The notes beneath the pieces were generated by a model. That model was not told the origin of the DNA, did not search any database, and was given only the letters and a program-made list of their open reading frames with translations. This document shows, piece after piece, positions 11,281 to 21,911 of a stretch of DNA of 64,000 bases. A program made the translations under genes and the position numbers. Position 1 is the first letter of the stretch, and each line of letters starts with the position of its first letter. The stretch comes from Armigeres subalbatus (Eukaryota; Arthropoda; Insecta; Diptera; Culicidae). The stretch spans positions 315,707,259 to 315,771,258 of the forward strand of contig NC_085140.1 in the NCBI RefSeq assembly GCF_024139115.2, in the 5' to 3' direction.

Positions 11281-11306
11281 CGATCGTGAGAACTCATTGC
11301 CCACCA

Positions 11307-11546
11307 TTAGTAGTGGCGCCGGGCGAACTGCTCTTTAACGAAGTTCTTCGACTTGAGCAACTGCATCCTCTTGTCGTGTACGTTCGGGATTGTCTTCAGG
11401 TCCGGGTGTTTAGGAGCATACAGTCCTCTTGTGCAACGAGAACGAGATTCCGGCTGGGATGCGCTAGTCTGTAATTGATGGAGAATAATGCAAGCAAGGA
11501 TGAGAATGGTCACAAAAGCATCTGAATATAATTTAATTTTTCCCAT
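11307..11546 (-). CDS. Putative small secreted peptide, 79 codons
   Basis: The frame starts ATG GGA AAA ATT AAA and ends at a TAA (11307-11309). Residues 1-10 are polar or basic and residues 11-24 (FVTILILACIILHQ) form a hydrophobic core. A cleavage site after SAS near residue 30 would be reasonable, so this looks like a signal peptide. The mature part is basic and contains one cysteine (SRCTRGLY) and ends ARRHY. No known neuropeptide or venom-type family was recognised. A spliced gene using only part of this frame is possible. It overlaps nothing else convincing on either strand. Confidence 0.3.
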   Translation of the reverse strand: MGKIKLYSDAFVTILILACIILHQLQTSASQPESRSRCTRGLYAPKHPDLKTIPNVHDKRMQLLKSKNFVKEQFARRHY

Positions 11547-11754
11547 ATTTTGCTTAAATGCTACTTACCAACATTGTAAGGATGAATTACATAGCGGTAG
11601 GCAGGAAAATAAATACAAAAATAATTCTTCCTTGTACAGCTGCAGCTCGCCACTTTTGTTTTTGTTTTGGGATGTTGACAAGTTGACAAGAGAGTAAAGT
11701 AGTGTGCGTACCCTCGAAAATTCAAGCACGCATCCATTTCAGGAAAATCTCCGA

Positions 11755-11790
11755 TTTTCTTAATACGCCGAAATCGGCGTATTAAGAATT
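11755..11790. other. Perfect hairpin 1 (15-bp stem, 2-base loop)
   Basis: TTCTTAATACGCCGA is followed by AA and then its exact complement TCGGCGTATTAAGAA. There is no adjoining gene or T-run that would make it a terminator. It lies 60 bp before a second perfect hairpin. Confidence 0.85.
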
Positions 11791-11837
11791 AATCCGAGAT
11801 TAAAAATGAATATTATACTGGTTGATGCTTATGAAAA

Positions 11838-11872
11838 TCGAGGATAATACGAGATTCTCGTATTATCCTCGT
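11838..11872. other. Perfect hairpin 2 (16-bp stem, 1-base loop)
   Basis: CGAGGATAATACGAGA is followed by T and then its exact complement TCTCGTATTATCCTCG. Its sequence is unrelated to hairpin 1. It may be the centre of a small foldback insertion, or palindrome-forming repair. Confidence 0.85.
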
Positions 11873-12210
11873 TGGAGCTTACCGCCATTAGATTTTTGGA
11901 AAGCTGTTTTCGACAGTTTTTGGGCGTGAAGTGAATTAATTGGTAGTCAAGATTGAAGAAAAATGTGAAACTCAGTTAGTGAATATGTTTTAGGAGTGAT
12001 ACAATCAAGGAAACAATGGGAAAAGATCAAGTGAAAAATCAAGTGAGTGTGTATGTGTTTGATCCGAACGTTCGAACGTTAGTATGCGTTCGATGAAAAT
12101 ACGATTATCGGCCTAGGAAAAACGTAGTTTTCAGCGTTTTTCCAGCAATTCTTCAGTAACTGCTAGTTTTGATAAGTGAAAAATTAATATGGAAATGCCA
12201 TGAATATATC

Positions 12211-12349
12211 TAGACCAACATTTGAAAAGGGCGTAACAGCCAAAATTTATTCTTTCTGATTCTTCGTCTACATATAAAACTGTATATATGGACGAAGAAT
12301 CAGAAGGAATAAATTTTGGCTATTACACCCTTTTCAAACGTTGGTCTAG
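12211..12349. mobile_element. Mariner-like MITE (TA target, ~60-bp inverted arms)
   Basis: The left arm is TA-GACCAACATTTGAAAAGG and the right arm is CCTTTTCAAACGTTGGTC-TA. The arms pair for about 60 bp, through CCAAAATTTATTC and GATTCTTCGTC. TA flanks fit a Tc1/mariner-type MITE. The same terminal sequence recurs alone at 38597-38622, so the family is dispersed. Confidence 0.8.
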
Positions 12350-12730
12350 ACATTATGATGCAGGGTAAATCCGTAAATAGCCCCAAAATATTGAATTTAG
12401 TTCAAAACTTTATTAGTATTAGTGCGGACTCGAATAAAATCATCGTCATTATCGGATTGATTACGGTTTATAGAGCATTAACCCTTGCTTTGGGTAATGA
12501 TTTTATGGGACCCAATTTATGGAATAATTAAGAATTTGAAACGACTTGATAAAATGCCACTACACTATGTTGTGACCGGATTAAATTTGAGCAACACCAA
12601 CTCACATAATTCTTCTATCTGATTCGTCAAATTGACGATTGTTAATAAAAGCATAAGTAGTTTTGAAAATGTTTAGCCTTTGACTATTTTTGTATATCTG
12701 ACGGTTGACAAAACAATCTTCCACTTTCAG

Positions 12731-13003
12731 TTCGTCGCTGGTCCTCCTGGTCCACGTGGAGCGTCTGTTCGAGCAAGTGCGTTCAGGTGCGCCGCCGAAT
12801 TTGCCGTACGCAAAATCTGGACTTCTACGAGAAGGCGCTGGTGAAGCACCATCAACAGTTGGCAGCCCTGATGGATGAGCGCGTCGGTGTCGACCAGGAC
12901 GATGGAGGAGGGGGCAGCAGCACCAGCAGTGGTTTCGGTTGCCCCGGAAAGGATATCCAGTCGATTGTGTGCCGAGGTGGCGAATGCAAAATTGATGAGA
13001 CAG
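12731..13003 (+). CDS. Exon encoding a thrombospondin type-1 repeat
   Basis: This is an internal exon between an acceptor (CCACTTTCAG at 12721-12730) and a donor (CAG|GTAGGT at 13001-13009). It is 273 nt, entered and left in phase 1, so it is a symmetric exon as usual for extracellular modules. The protein starts RRWSSWSTWSVCSSKC and contains QVRRRIC, then CPGKDIQSIVC and GGEC. The six cysteines (residues 12, 16, 24, 70, 80, 85), the W-x2-W-x2-W ladder and the R-x-R motif are the signature of a TSP1 domain, which acts in extracellular binding. The stretch between Cys3 and Cys4 is about 45 residues with a Gly/Ser run, longer than usual. The C-S-S-K-C form lacks the common Cys-Gly, as in the second TSP1 repeat of UNC-5 netrin receptors. 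That family is a candidate only. Flanking exons were not identified. Confidence 0.75.
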
Positions 13004-15341
13004 GTAGGTGGATTTTTTATTGCGCTTGCGGCTGGGTTTGCGAATTTTTCATACAGCGTTCGATTTCCTTATCATATTTCAATAAATCATTGTGGCCAGG
13101 TTATGCGGGAATAATGTGCCAAAATCTGTTGATTCGGGTAATGGTTTTTTTTTCTCTCTGCAGTGTCGCCATTTTCGCGCTGTGTGTTGTAGGTATAATG
13201 TGCTCATTCATATTGCAATCGCATTTATGAGCTGCACTAGTCGCCAGTTAATTGATATTCATGAAGCGTAAAAATATCGATGCATATTCATTTATTGAGT
13301 CAACGAACGTATGAACTGATTCGCGGTTAATAGTGTCGATAAAGTTACCCGCTTTCCTGGTGCAGTCATGGCCATGGGTGCCTTAAGAATCCCAATTACC
13401 AAACATAATTCATGCTACCAGAGCTTTAATTATAACGTATCAAAAATGTATAGCTAATCGAGTTTTGTATAAAATCGAATGCCGTAGTACATAATGCACA
13501 ATCATTCCATGTGATTCAGGATTGGTTTAATATTAATATTCAATTTCACATTCATATTGTTACGCGAGAACTCAATTTTAATCAACGTAGTAACGTAGTG
13601 CTTCACTGAACCACGTTCATAAGTGGCGCCAAGAAGCTGCAAATGTGCGACTGAGAGCTCATGAAAATCCATTCATCACTAATCGGTGTAGCGAGTGAAA
13701 TCCCATGATTCGTCTCAACTGCTTCCAATAACTAAAACTCCTAGCTACGTCAATGCCCCCAGATTTCTGCTGGTTCTGTACTGCAAAAAGCGAACCGCAT
13801 CACGGTTGGCGGCTAATTTGAATTGAATAAAATTGAAAAGGCGCTGATTGTGAACGGTATCTGGTTATGATAGCACGTGCATGATATGCCACCATTCAGT
13901 CCACCCAAGTACCAATGGCGCAGGTATAGACTTCGGGAGGATATTTCAACCCACTACCACCGTGGTGGTTAAAGTGAGATCGAAAAAAATGACGCAATGT
14001 TCTGAATAAAATGAACACGACTATCATTCAATCGAACCAAACTTGTTGCAATCGAATTACCGATGGGGCTCACCTTCCCGTGTCGACCGATGGTCTTATT
14101 TTCTTTTTGGATTAATATCAATGAAATGCAATTATAGATTTGAGTCCAGTCGCATTAATATTGTTTGTCTGTAGGTGAATATACAAATTTAATAACGTTA
14201 ATTAGTAGACTGATAGAACTCATCACGGTAATATAATGGGTCGTCGAATAAGGCAAATTAATTATCGTGCTTTTGGGAGGTAATTAATATGAATATGTAA
14301 ATTTGAGGGATTGCGTTCAGTTGCTGGTCTATAAATTCAATTAAATCAATACCAATTCAGAGCGTTCAAGTTGTGAAACATTAATGCGTATGGGTAGCTG
14401 ACGGATTTGGTATGCTTATTTCCATTAATGTCAGAGGATTTACCTTAAATTATTACATAAAATTAACGTTGAACCCAAGTAGAGACTCAATACTCAACCT
14501 GGCATTATAAATTAGAAAACTGAAAGCACAATGTCTTTTTCTCCTTATTTTGTGGTTCTAGCTCTATATTCCTAATGAAATTCGACCTAACGTTAAACTT
14601 TGTTTTTCAACTTCATTGCTACTGTTGCTACTGTTAACAATGCTTCTGAGGCGACCAAAGGAGGGAATTTATTAAAGCTGGCTGACGATCTGGAACCGGT
14701 AATTCCATATCCTGTTCCAGTTCTCCAGCCGATCTGACTTGAATGGAATGCGCCCAGTCTTTTCTAAAAGGCGAAGTACATCATGAGAATTTCAGCACCT
14801 TCAAATGATGAATTCGAGAATATGCAGCTGAACATCCGACAATATGATGGAAACACAGATTTTAGGCAAATATCAGACGTTGATTGGAATTCGCTGCTTT
14901 GCGATTGTTCTTCGGATGCGGTCTGTAGATTCTATGACGACATCTACAATGTTATCGATGTACATGTTCCATGAAGGTTATGCAAATATCGAACACGCTT
15001 TTTCGAGCACCATCCAGTCTGAAGGAAACTTTCTCGTTCAGCGCTGACAATAGTCATTCTCGTCGTATGAAGAAAGCGAAAAAAAAAGTTTCCGTCACAA
15101 CATCGAACAACGCAACACCTGTTTGGTTTCTTTATGCAAACGCCTACCATGAACGCGTAGCCAAAAGATATGACGATTTCCTTAGTCAATTATTCACATA
15201 ATTTAAAATAGAATGGCGTCTCAAATAATTAAATAGTAGGAACTCTGCTAACATGAATGTATCGATAACATTTATAGCGCCTTCATACGTTACTTCAAAT
15301 TTATTATTATGAAGGTTTTGAAAAACAGCTGTGCATGGCAG
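13004..15341 (+). other. Probable intron after the TSP1 exon; no gene seen
   Basis: The donor at 13004 opens a long AT-rich region without recognisable repeats or coding stretches. Frames of 60-80 codons at 14783-15201 have no motif. The sequence looks unique, unlike most of the window. Confidence 0.5.
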
Positions 15342-16004
15342 CTGTCGATTAGGGCAGTTCAAATTTCAAAAATGTTCGAAAATTCCAACTCCCATATGTC
15401 TATTAGCATCATTTTGATAATATATGAGTCCTGGCAAAATTTCAGGCAATTCGGTGGCCATTTAGGGGTGGCGCGAAGTCAATTTATGTTTATATGGAAA
15501 TTTGTATGGCAAAAACTTAAAATTTATTCAAGTCTCGCTACAACTGTCAAATCGTGATGAATTCAAATAAACATCCCCAATCTCCCTTTTTGGAATCTTT
15601 ATAAATGAGACCTCCGGATAACACATTAGTTATGAGTGGATTGAACGGTTCTATTGACAGTGTGAATATGAGACAAATGGCTAAAATGGTGTAATTAGCC
15701 TCAACGTAGCAGTGGAAATAAAAATCAAAATTAATGAGTTACCCCCTGGTTGAGCTCAAATAGATTCTAAAAATGGAGGTTGGGGATGTTTATTTGAATT
15801 CATCACGATAGGGGGATTTGAATAAATTTTAAATTAATCCCATACAAATTTCCATATAAACATTAATTGACTTTGCGCCACTCCTAAATGGCCACCGAAT
15901 TGCCTTTTTTGCCAGGACTCCTATATTATCAAAATGATGCTAATAGACATATGGGAGTTGGAATTTTCGAACATTTTTGAAATGTGAACTGCCCTACTGT
16001 CGAT
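15342..16004. mobile_element. hAT-like MITE, 647 bp, with 8-bp target duplication
   Basis: CTGTCGAT is duplicated at 15342-15349 and 15997-16004. The element 15350-15996 begins TAGGGCAGTTCAAATTTC and ends GAAATGTGAACTGCCCTA. The inverted arms extend about 250 bp each with scattered mismatches (for example GGTGGCCATTTAGG and ATCCCCAA blocks in both). An 8-bp duplication and a short T/CAGGG-type terminus fit the hAT superfamily. No transposase is encoded. Confidence 0.85.
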
Positions 16005-16856
16005 GCAACCTCAGGTTCGCAGACCGTCGCTCTACCGTCTTCACTTCTTGGAACGAACGACCACGAACGACGCCCAAAGAGTAACAAGTTCTAAGTTCTG
16101 ATAATCCAAACATACAGTATCGAACTATGCATTTACATGCTCTGAGTGGCTAAGGGTATGCGATAACACAATTTTTCCTGACGAAACGAAACGAAATTGG
16201 CAATGCTATTGTTGGTTCGAAACGAAATGAAAGTAAATTCAAATTTACTTCCGAGACTTCAAAATCATACTAAATCGAGGTCCATTGGATTCGAAATTCT
16301 ACGAAACAAAATGATATTAAATTTTTTCCGCGGAATTTTTATCGAATAGTTTTTTTTTACATTATAAACAAATACGAAAAAATCTTCGGAGAAAATTAAT
16401 TTTGTTTAATATTTTTGGAGCCAAATAAGTCTGATACAAATATTTAAAATAAATTATGCCCCCCCCCCTCGGACTTTTTTGCCCTAAAATAATATTTTGA
16501 GAGGACAACAAAAAATATTAAGAAAATTTTAAGGATTTCAAAAACATTTCCAAACAAATCCGAGGAGTTTTACGATTTTTTTTATTTTAATATTCCTTCC
16601 GGAATCAGTAGGACATAATTTTTATTTAATGTTTATAACGGCCCAATAATTACGATTTTTGTTTTATGAAAATTGGAATTATTAAAAATTCATTTTTAAA
16701 TTCCGTTTAATTTCGTTTAAAATATGATTTAACTTTAATTTTTTTTTAAATTTAACGATACGAAACAAAATCAGAAAATTAGAATTCGTCATACTCAAAT
16801 TCCGCGGAATTTCGTTGAATGCCCTAAAACGAAGATTTTCGAAATACCACATATGC
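16005..16856. other. Unassigned AT-rich sequence with degenerate CGAAACGAAA repeats
   Basis: 16180-16830 is rich in CGAAACGAAA, AATTCCGCGGAATTT and similar short pieces in both orientations, probably the remains of a foldback repeat. No gene was seen. Confidence 0.5.
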
Positions 16857-17713
16857 TTAGGATCTGTTTTAATATTACGTAACGCAATAGGGGGTGGGGG
16901 TTGTTTAATTTTTGATACGATTTGTTACGCAAAATACGGGGGGAGGTTGTCGTTTGGAATATTCCTTTGGAATATTTGTTTCACGTTTCAAATTAATTGT
17001 ATACAGAATAAACATTAAAAATGTTAAAAAAAAGTTTATTTTCTTTAAAATAGCATAAAATATACAATGCATAATAATTTATTGTAACGTGTTTTACGTG
17101 TTTTAAATCCTACCGAACTGGTCGTTAAGCGTTACGCATGAGACCCTCCTTAGCCATGCGGTAAGAAGCGCGGCTAGAAAGCAAGACAATGCTGAGGGTG
17201 GCTGGGTTCGATTCCCGGTGCCGGTCTAGGCTAGGGCTGCGAAATGGTGAGTTGACATCCGGGAAGGGGCGCCTAACATAGCTCTGGTCCTCACAAGTTC
17301 CAATACTCACGCTTCCACGGGTCTTCCGATGACAATTGACCGCCAGCTAAGGGCTGCGTACTTAGCTGGTAGTGCAGCCTGGGCACTGTTGTCCTTCTGA
17401 CATCAGCTAGAGTGAGAGGGTGCGTACTGTGGGGTCTGCCTAGGATGTGGTGGGGTTCGACAGTGGGCTCTGTTGAACTTCTATAAAAAGCTGCATGTGT
17501 CCCCAAGCAGGCCCTATCAAAGCGACCGTGTGCCGCTCAAAGCGCACTAGCCTAGTCCTGGTGTTGGGTGGGACTTTAAACAAATTTGACCCGACTGATC
17601 GAGCGTCTGTCCACCAAGGAGGTGCGGCTCCAACAGCGTCTGTTCTGGCATCCAGCGGCTGAGTATGAAATGCTATTCCCGGAAGCTATACCTAAGATGG
17701 CAGCCCCATCCCG

Positions 17714-19252
17714 GTGGATAGGGAACCTTGGGCCAACAACCTACTGTTCCCGAAACATCAATTTGTTCGAGAATCCGATAATGAAAGAATACGGACTGAT
17801 CTTACGGCGACGACTCTTAGCGCGAAACAACGGACACGAATAGGAACATGGAACGTTTTAACCCTAGCCCAGCAGGGTAAATTGGCACAACTTGCCAATG
17901 AGGCACGCCGCATGAAGCTTGAGATCCTGGGACTGAGTGAAGTCCGTTGGCCAAACTTTGGAGAACACAGAACGCCGTCGGGACAAGTTCTGCTATACTC
18001 TGGTTTACGAGGTGAACACGCTCCCCGGCATCGCGGAGTTGGCTTCCTACTAAGCGCTCAGGCACACTCTGCGCTTATGAAGTGGGAACCTATAAGTGAA
18101 AGGATAATCGTTGCCAGATTTAGAACACGGGTCTGAAACCTTACTATAATCCAATGTTATGCGCCAACCGATGCTGCCGATCTGCAAGACAAAGAGAACT
18201 TCTACAGTCAACTCAATGCCGTCGTAGATAGAATTCCGAAGGGTGATATCAAGATCTGTTTGGGCGACTTCAATGCGAAGATCGGATCCGACAACTCGAA
18301 CCATGAGCGCATTATGGGACGCCATGGTCTCGGAGAAATGAGCGAAAACGGAGAGCTGTTCGCAGAATTTTGTGGTAATAACGACATGGTGATCGGGGGA
18401 TCGCTCTTCCCTCATCGACCGGTTCACAAGGTCACGTGGGTCTCCCGTGACGGCTTTACAGAAAATCAAATCGACCACATCTGCATCAGCCGAAAATGGA
18501 AACGGAGCCTTCTTGATGTACGGAATAAACGTAGTGCCGATATCGCGTCTGATCATCACCTCCTCATCGGCGAAATACGCCTGCGCATTGCGCGGATTCG
18601 TCGGCCGGAGGAAAGAGTTGGACGACGATTCAACACACGCCGACTGGAAGATGCCACGGTGAAACGGTCCTTCGTTGAAGAGCTGGAGACGCGTGCTGCA
18701 GATATTCCGGAAGGTGGCAGCGTGGAAGACCAATGGACCGCCATCAAGAATGCCTTCATCGCCACCAGCGAGAACAATCTGGGCGAACTACGCACCCAGA
18801 GAAAACAATGGATCACCGATGAGACCTGGAGGAAGATAGAGGAGCGAAGAGAAGCCAAAGCCGCGATAGAGCGATCGAAAACCAGAGGAGCCAAAGTCTT
18901 AGCCCGTCAACGATACACGGCTCTTGAGAAGGAAGTAAAACGCTCATGTCGACGGGACAAGCGAGCGTGGGCAGACTCTCTGGCTGACGAAGGAGAGAGA
19001 GCCGCCGCAACCGGAGACATTCGCCTCCTCTACGATATCTCACGACGCTTAAGCGGGGCGAAGATGAATGCAACGATGCCTGTGAAAGACGCGAATGATC
19101 AGTTATTGACCGACCCAACTGACCAGCTGAAACGCTGGTTCGAGCACTTCGAACAACTTTTTCAAGTGCCAACCAGGCCATCACCACCTCGGCATGATCT
19201 GCCTAGGATCCGACGTATAACACGTGTCAATCCAAAGCCATCCAAAGCATGA
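17714..19252 (+). pseudogene. LINE ORF2 N-terminal half: APE endonuclease and linker
   Basis: The frame 17714-18136 contains RIGTWNVLTLAQQGKL and LEILGLSEVRW, the N-terminal APE endonuclease motifs, then stops at TGA (18134-18136). The same frame resumes at once with IIQCYAPTDAADLQDKENFY and, in 18260-19252, CLGDFNAKIGSDN (catalytic GDFNAK), TENQIDHICIS and SADIASDHHLL (the SDHH catalytic motif). A charged coiled-coil-like linker follows, and the frame ends just before the RT. The only break inside the endonuclease is that one stop. The protein would nick target DNA for target-primed reverse transcription. Confidence 0.85.
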
Positions 19253-20712
19253 AATCGAATAAAGCCCCAGGGGTCGACCGCATATCAGCCGAGATGCTCA
19301 AAGCTGACCCCATGACATCCGCTCAACTACTGCATCGTTTATTTCGTAATATCTGGGACACCGCAACTTTCCCGGTCGACTGGATGCAAGGTATCTTAGT
19401 GAAGGTGCCCAAAAAGGGTGACCTGACTGTATGCGATAACTGGCGAGGCATTATGTTGCTGTGTACCGTTCTCAAAGTTCTGTGCAAAATTATCCTAGCC
19501 CGGATTCAGGAGAAGATCGATGCGACTCTCCGGCGGCAGCAAGCCGGATTCCGTGCCGGAAGATCCTGTGTGGACCATATTGTCACGCTCCGGTTAACGA
19601 ATTCCAAGAGTCCCTTTACTTGGTATTCATTGACTACGAAAAGCTTTCGACCGTCTCAATCACGAGAATATGTGGGGCGCCCTGAGACGCAAGGGGTTCC
19701 TGAGAAAATCATCGGCCTCATCGAAGCACAGTACGAGGCCTTTTCGTGTAGAGTGCTGCACAATGGGGTCCTGTCCGACCCTATCCGGGTCGTAGCTGGT
19801 GTGAGGCAAGGATGTATTCTATCACCGTTACTGTTCCTCATCGTAATCGATGAGATTCTGGTAGATGCGATTGACCGTGAACCAAACCGCGGGCTGTTAT
19901 GGCAGCCTATAACCATGGAGCACCTAAACGACTTCGAATTGGCGGATGACGTTGCACTCCTCGCGCAACGGCGCTCTGATATGCAGAGTAAGCTCAACGA
20001 CCTTGCCGATCGCTCCTCCTCGGCAGGTTTAGTCATCAACGTCAACAAAACCAAATCGTTGGATGTAAACACGGTGACTCCTTCCAGTTTCACAGTAGCC
20101 GGGCAACCAGTGGAGAATGTTGAAAGCTTCCAATATCTTGGTAGCCAAATGGCGTCAGACGGCGGTACCAAGATCGACATAGGCGCACGGATCAAGAAAG
20201 CAAGGGCTGCCTTTGCGAGTTTAAGAAATATCTGGAAAAACAGGCAGATAAGTGAACGCACCAAAATACGAATTTTCAACTCTAACGTGAAATCTGTGCT
20301 GTTATACGCTAGCGAAACATGGTGTGTATCAGTGGAGAACACTCAACGGCTGCAGGTGTTCATTAACAGATGCCTGCGGTATATAATTCGGGCCTGGTGG
20401 CCTCACAACTGGATCTCAAACAACGAGCTCCATCGTCGTTGTCACCAGAGGCCGATAGCAACAGAAATACGGAATCGGAAGTGGGGCTGGGTCGGAAACG
20501 AAATCTGTAAACAAGCATTAGACTGGAACCCAGCGGGACATCGCAGCAGAGGCAGACCCAGTGGCTCATGGCGGCGAAGCCTCAATAAAGAAATAAAAGA
20601 AGTCGACCGAAATCTAACCTGGCAACAGGTTAAAGCGATAGCCGGGCATCGCTCAGGATGGAGATCTTTCAAGTCGGCCCTTTGCACCACCGGAGGTGTA
20701 CAGGATCCATAA
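19249..20712 (+). pseudogene. LINE ORF2 C-terminal half: reverse transcriptase
   Basis: A frameshift near 19235-19250 moves the coding frame; it opens MKSNKAPGVDRISAEML, a typical RT start. WRGIMLLCTVLKVL, QQAGFRAGRSCVDHI and GVRQGCILSPLLF (RT domains 2-4) are present. Between about 19600 and 19680 the coding sequence slips into another frame, where FIDYEK (motif A) is found and then lost, and returns afterwards. The catalytic motif C reads LADDVALL. The C-terminal region has YLGSQMASDGG, LLYASETW and GRPSGSW, usual for these elements. It is non-functional because of the stop and at least three frameshifts. Confidence 0.85.
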
Positions 20713-20959
20713 GTAAGTAAGTAAGTAAGGTCTAGGCTATTTTCGGATTGGAAATTGTCTCGACTTCCCAGGGCATAAAAATATCATCATGTTAGCCTCA
20801 TGGTAGACGAATGCAAAACTGGTAACTTGGCTTAGAAAGAAGAAGCGTTACACATAGGGGTGGGGGCAATTCTGAAAATTGTTACAGATTGTTACGAGGG
20901 GGTGGAGGATTCTCAAAAACAACGTTTTTCGCGTTACGTAATATTTGAACAGACCCTTA

Positions 20960-21694
20960 TGAATGGCATCGTCAAAGGGAAATATTTGGCTGCACAAATA
21001 GGCTAATTTGAGTTCGTTTCTGTGGTAGAGTGCGCTACGAGAGTCTGGGAGAAAAGTCGATAGAAGCGATTTTTTACAATCAAAATTAAATTTTTCTTCA
21101 TCAAATTCCTTTACTGTTGTTCAGTCACTTCTCTCGTTGATTATGATGAATCGTTCGTTTCTTTACCGGCGGCGGTTTCTTTACATCGTAATTGACCTTT
21201 CCCGTCAAAAAAATGTATTCACTCAATCTATTCTTTATTTTATTTAAGGTCAACTCTCCCGAAGAACCCATATTTTTTTACGCCTCTAAGTATTTTTAGA
21301 ATTTAGAACAAAAAATCGAAAAGGGCTGTTTTTCAAGATTGGCACAATGCTCGCCCGATTTTGAACAAACATTCGGTGAATATGTCAGGCCGGTTTGCAT
21401 GTGCCGCACTTTTTCGGTTTTTGTTTTCGATTTTTAAAATAACTATGTAATGTAAAAATATAGGTTCTTTGGGGAAGTTGACCTTAAATAAGCTAAAGAA
21501 TCGACTGAGACAATAAAACGAGATACAATTTTTGGTCAAAAAAGGAAAGGTCAATTTCATAACTAAACGGCTGCAGTTTGTGAGCTTTACCTAATTCTGC
21601 TTAAAACTATCTTCCATACATGCGAAGTTGCGAAAACGTGTCCGTAAGTGTGCACACATTTTCTCTCTTACCTTTGCTTTCAGCTTTCAGGCAC
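20960..21694. other. Unassigned AT-rich sequence
   Basis: No gene or clear repeat boundary was seen. Two similar stretches, AAGGTCAACTCTCCCGAAGA (21246) and the complement-like CTTTGGGGAAGTTGACCTTA (21467-21486), suggest a decayed inverted repeat. Confidence 0.45.
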
Positions 21695-21911
21695 TGACTA
21701 GAACCAAAGGAGCTGGACTTTACTAAGGTGGCGCAGATCAGCGTTGCGTGCCACTAGTTGTCTCTCTTACACTCCCGCCGATCTTATGCAACGCAAAAGT
21801 GACGTCATTATTTGCGTTGCATAAGATCAGCGGGAGAGTAAAAGAGACAACTAGTGGCACGCAGCGCTGATCTGCGCCACCTTAGTAAAGTCCAGCTCAT
21901 TGACTAGAACC
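21695..21911. mobile_element. Mutator-like foldback MITE with 11-bp target duplication
   Basis: TGACTAGAACC is duplicated at 21695-21705 and 21901-21911. The 195-bp element between is almost one hairpin: arms of about 88 bp (GAGCTGGACTTTACTAAGG through GCATAAGATC) pair with only a few mismatches around a short centre, AGTGACGTCATTA. A 9-11 bp duplication and long inverted arms fit Mutator-like elements. The right copy of the duplication lies just before the poly(T) of the next LINE. The arms are so alike that insertion must be recent. Confidence 0.85.

Larger units (their letters stand above)
17234..20728 (+). mobile_element. Non-LTR retrotransposon (APE endonuclease + RT), defective
   Basis: This 3.5-kb element is flanked by the exact 11-bp duplication GGTCTAGGCTA (17223-17233, 20729-20739) and ends in a tetranucleotide tail (GTAA)n rather than poly(A). 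It lies in the same direction as the SINE it interrupts. The 5' part (17234 to about 17590) is non-coding or ORF1-like and short. One long coding region then covers the endonuclease and reverse transcriptase, broken by an in-frame stop and frameshifts. The clade was not fixed; the endonuclease-RT arrangement and simple-repeat tail fit RTE/CR1-type elements. Confidence 0.85.
17144..20844 (+). mobile_element. Feilai-like tRNA-derived SINE interrupted by a LINE
   Basis: The left part, 17144-17233, starts CCCTCCTTAGCCATGCGGTA (pol III A-box region) and contains GGGTTCGATTCCC (B box). The right part, 20740-20844, continues TTTTCGGATTGGAAATTGTC as in the intact minus-strand copies at 45739 and 55682, and ends in a short GAAGAAG. 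Flanking duplication: GCGTTACGCAT at 17129-17139 and GCGTTACACAT at 20845-20855, one mismatch. It lacks the last ~90 bp present in the other copies (from AACCTCGCAG on). Confidence 0.85.
16857..20959. mobile_element. Tourist/PIF-like MITE split by nested SINE and LINE
   Basis: TTA flanks at 16857-16859 and 20957-20959 enclose inverted ends: GGATCTGTTTTAATATTACG on the left and the complement of GGGTCTGTTCAAATATTACG on the right, both followed by TAACGC. GGGTGGGGG / CCCCCACCCC stretches are mirrored further inside. A TTA duplication and this terminus fit PIF/Harbinger (Tourist) MITEs. The MITE sequence proper is about 400 bp (16860-17143 and 20845-20956); the rest is the later SINE and LINE. 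Confidence 0.75.

Noticed and set aside
11755..11872. Transcription terminators
   Set aside because: Intrinsic hairpin terminators are bacterial; this is eukaryotic DNA and no T-run follows.
17144..17233. Functional tRNA gene
   Set aside because: The same sequence occurs as the head of full SINEs at 45739 and 55682 with target duplications.
18050..18733. 227-codon minus-strand frame
   Set aside because: It lies antisense to the LINE endonuclease, whose motifs are unmistakable on the plus strand.
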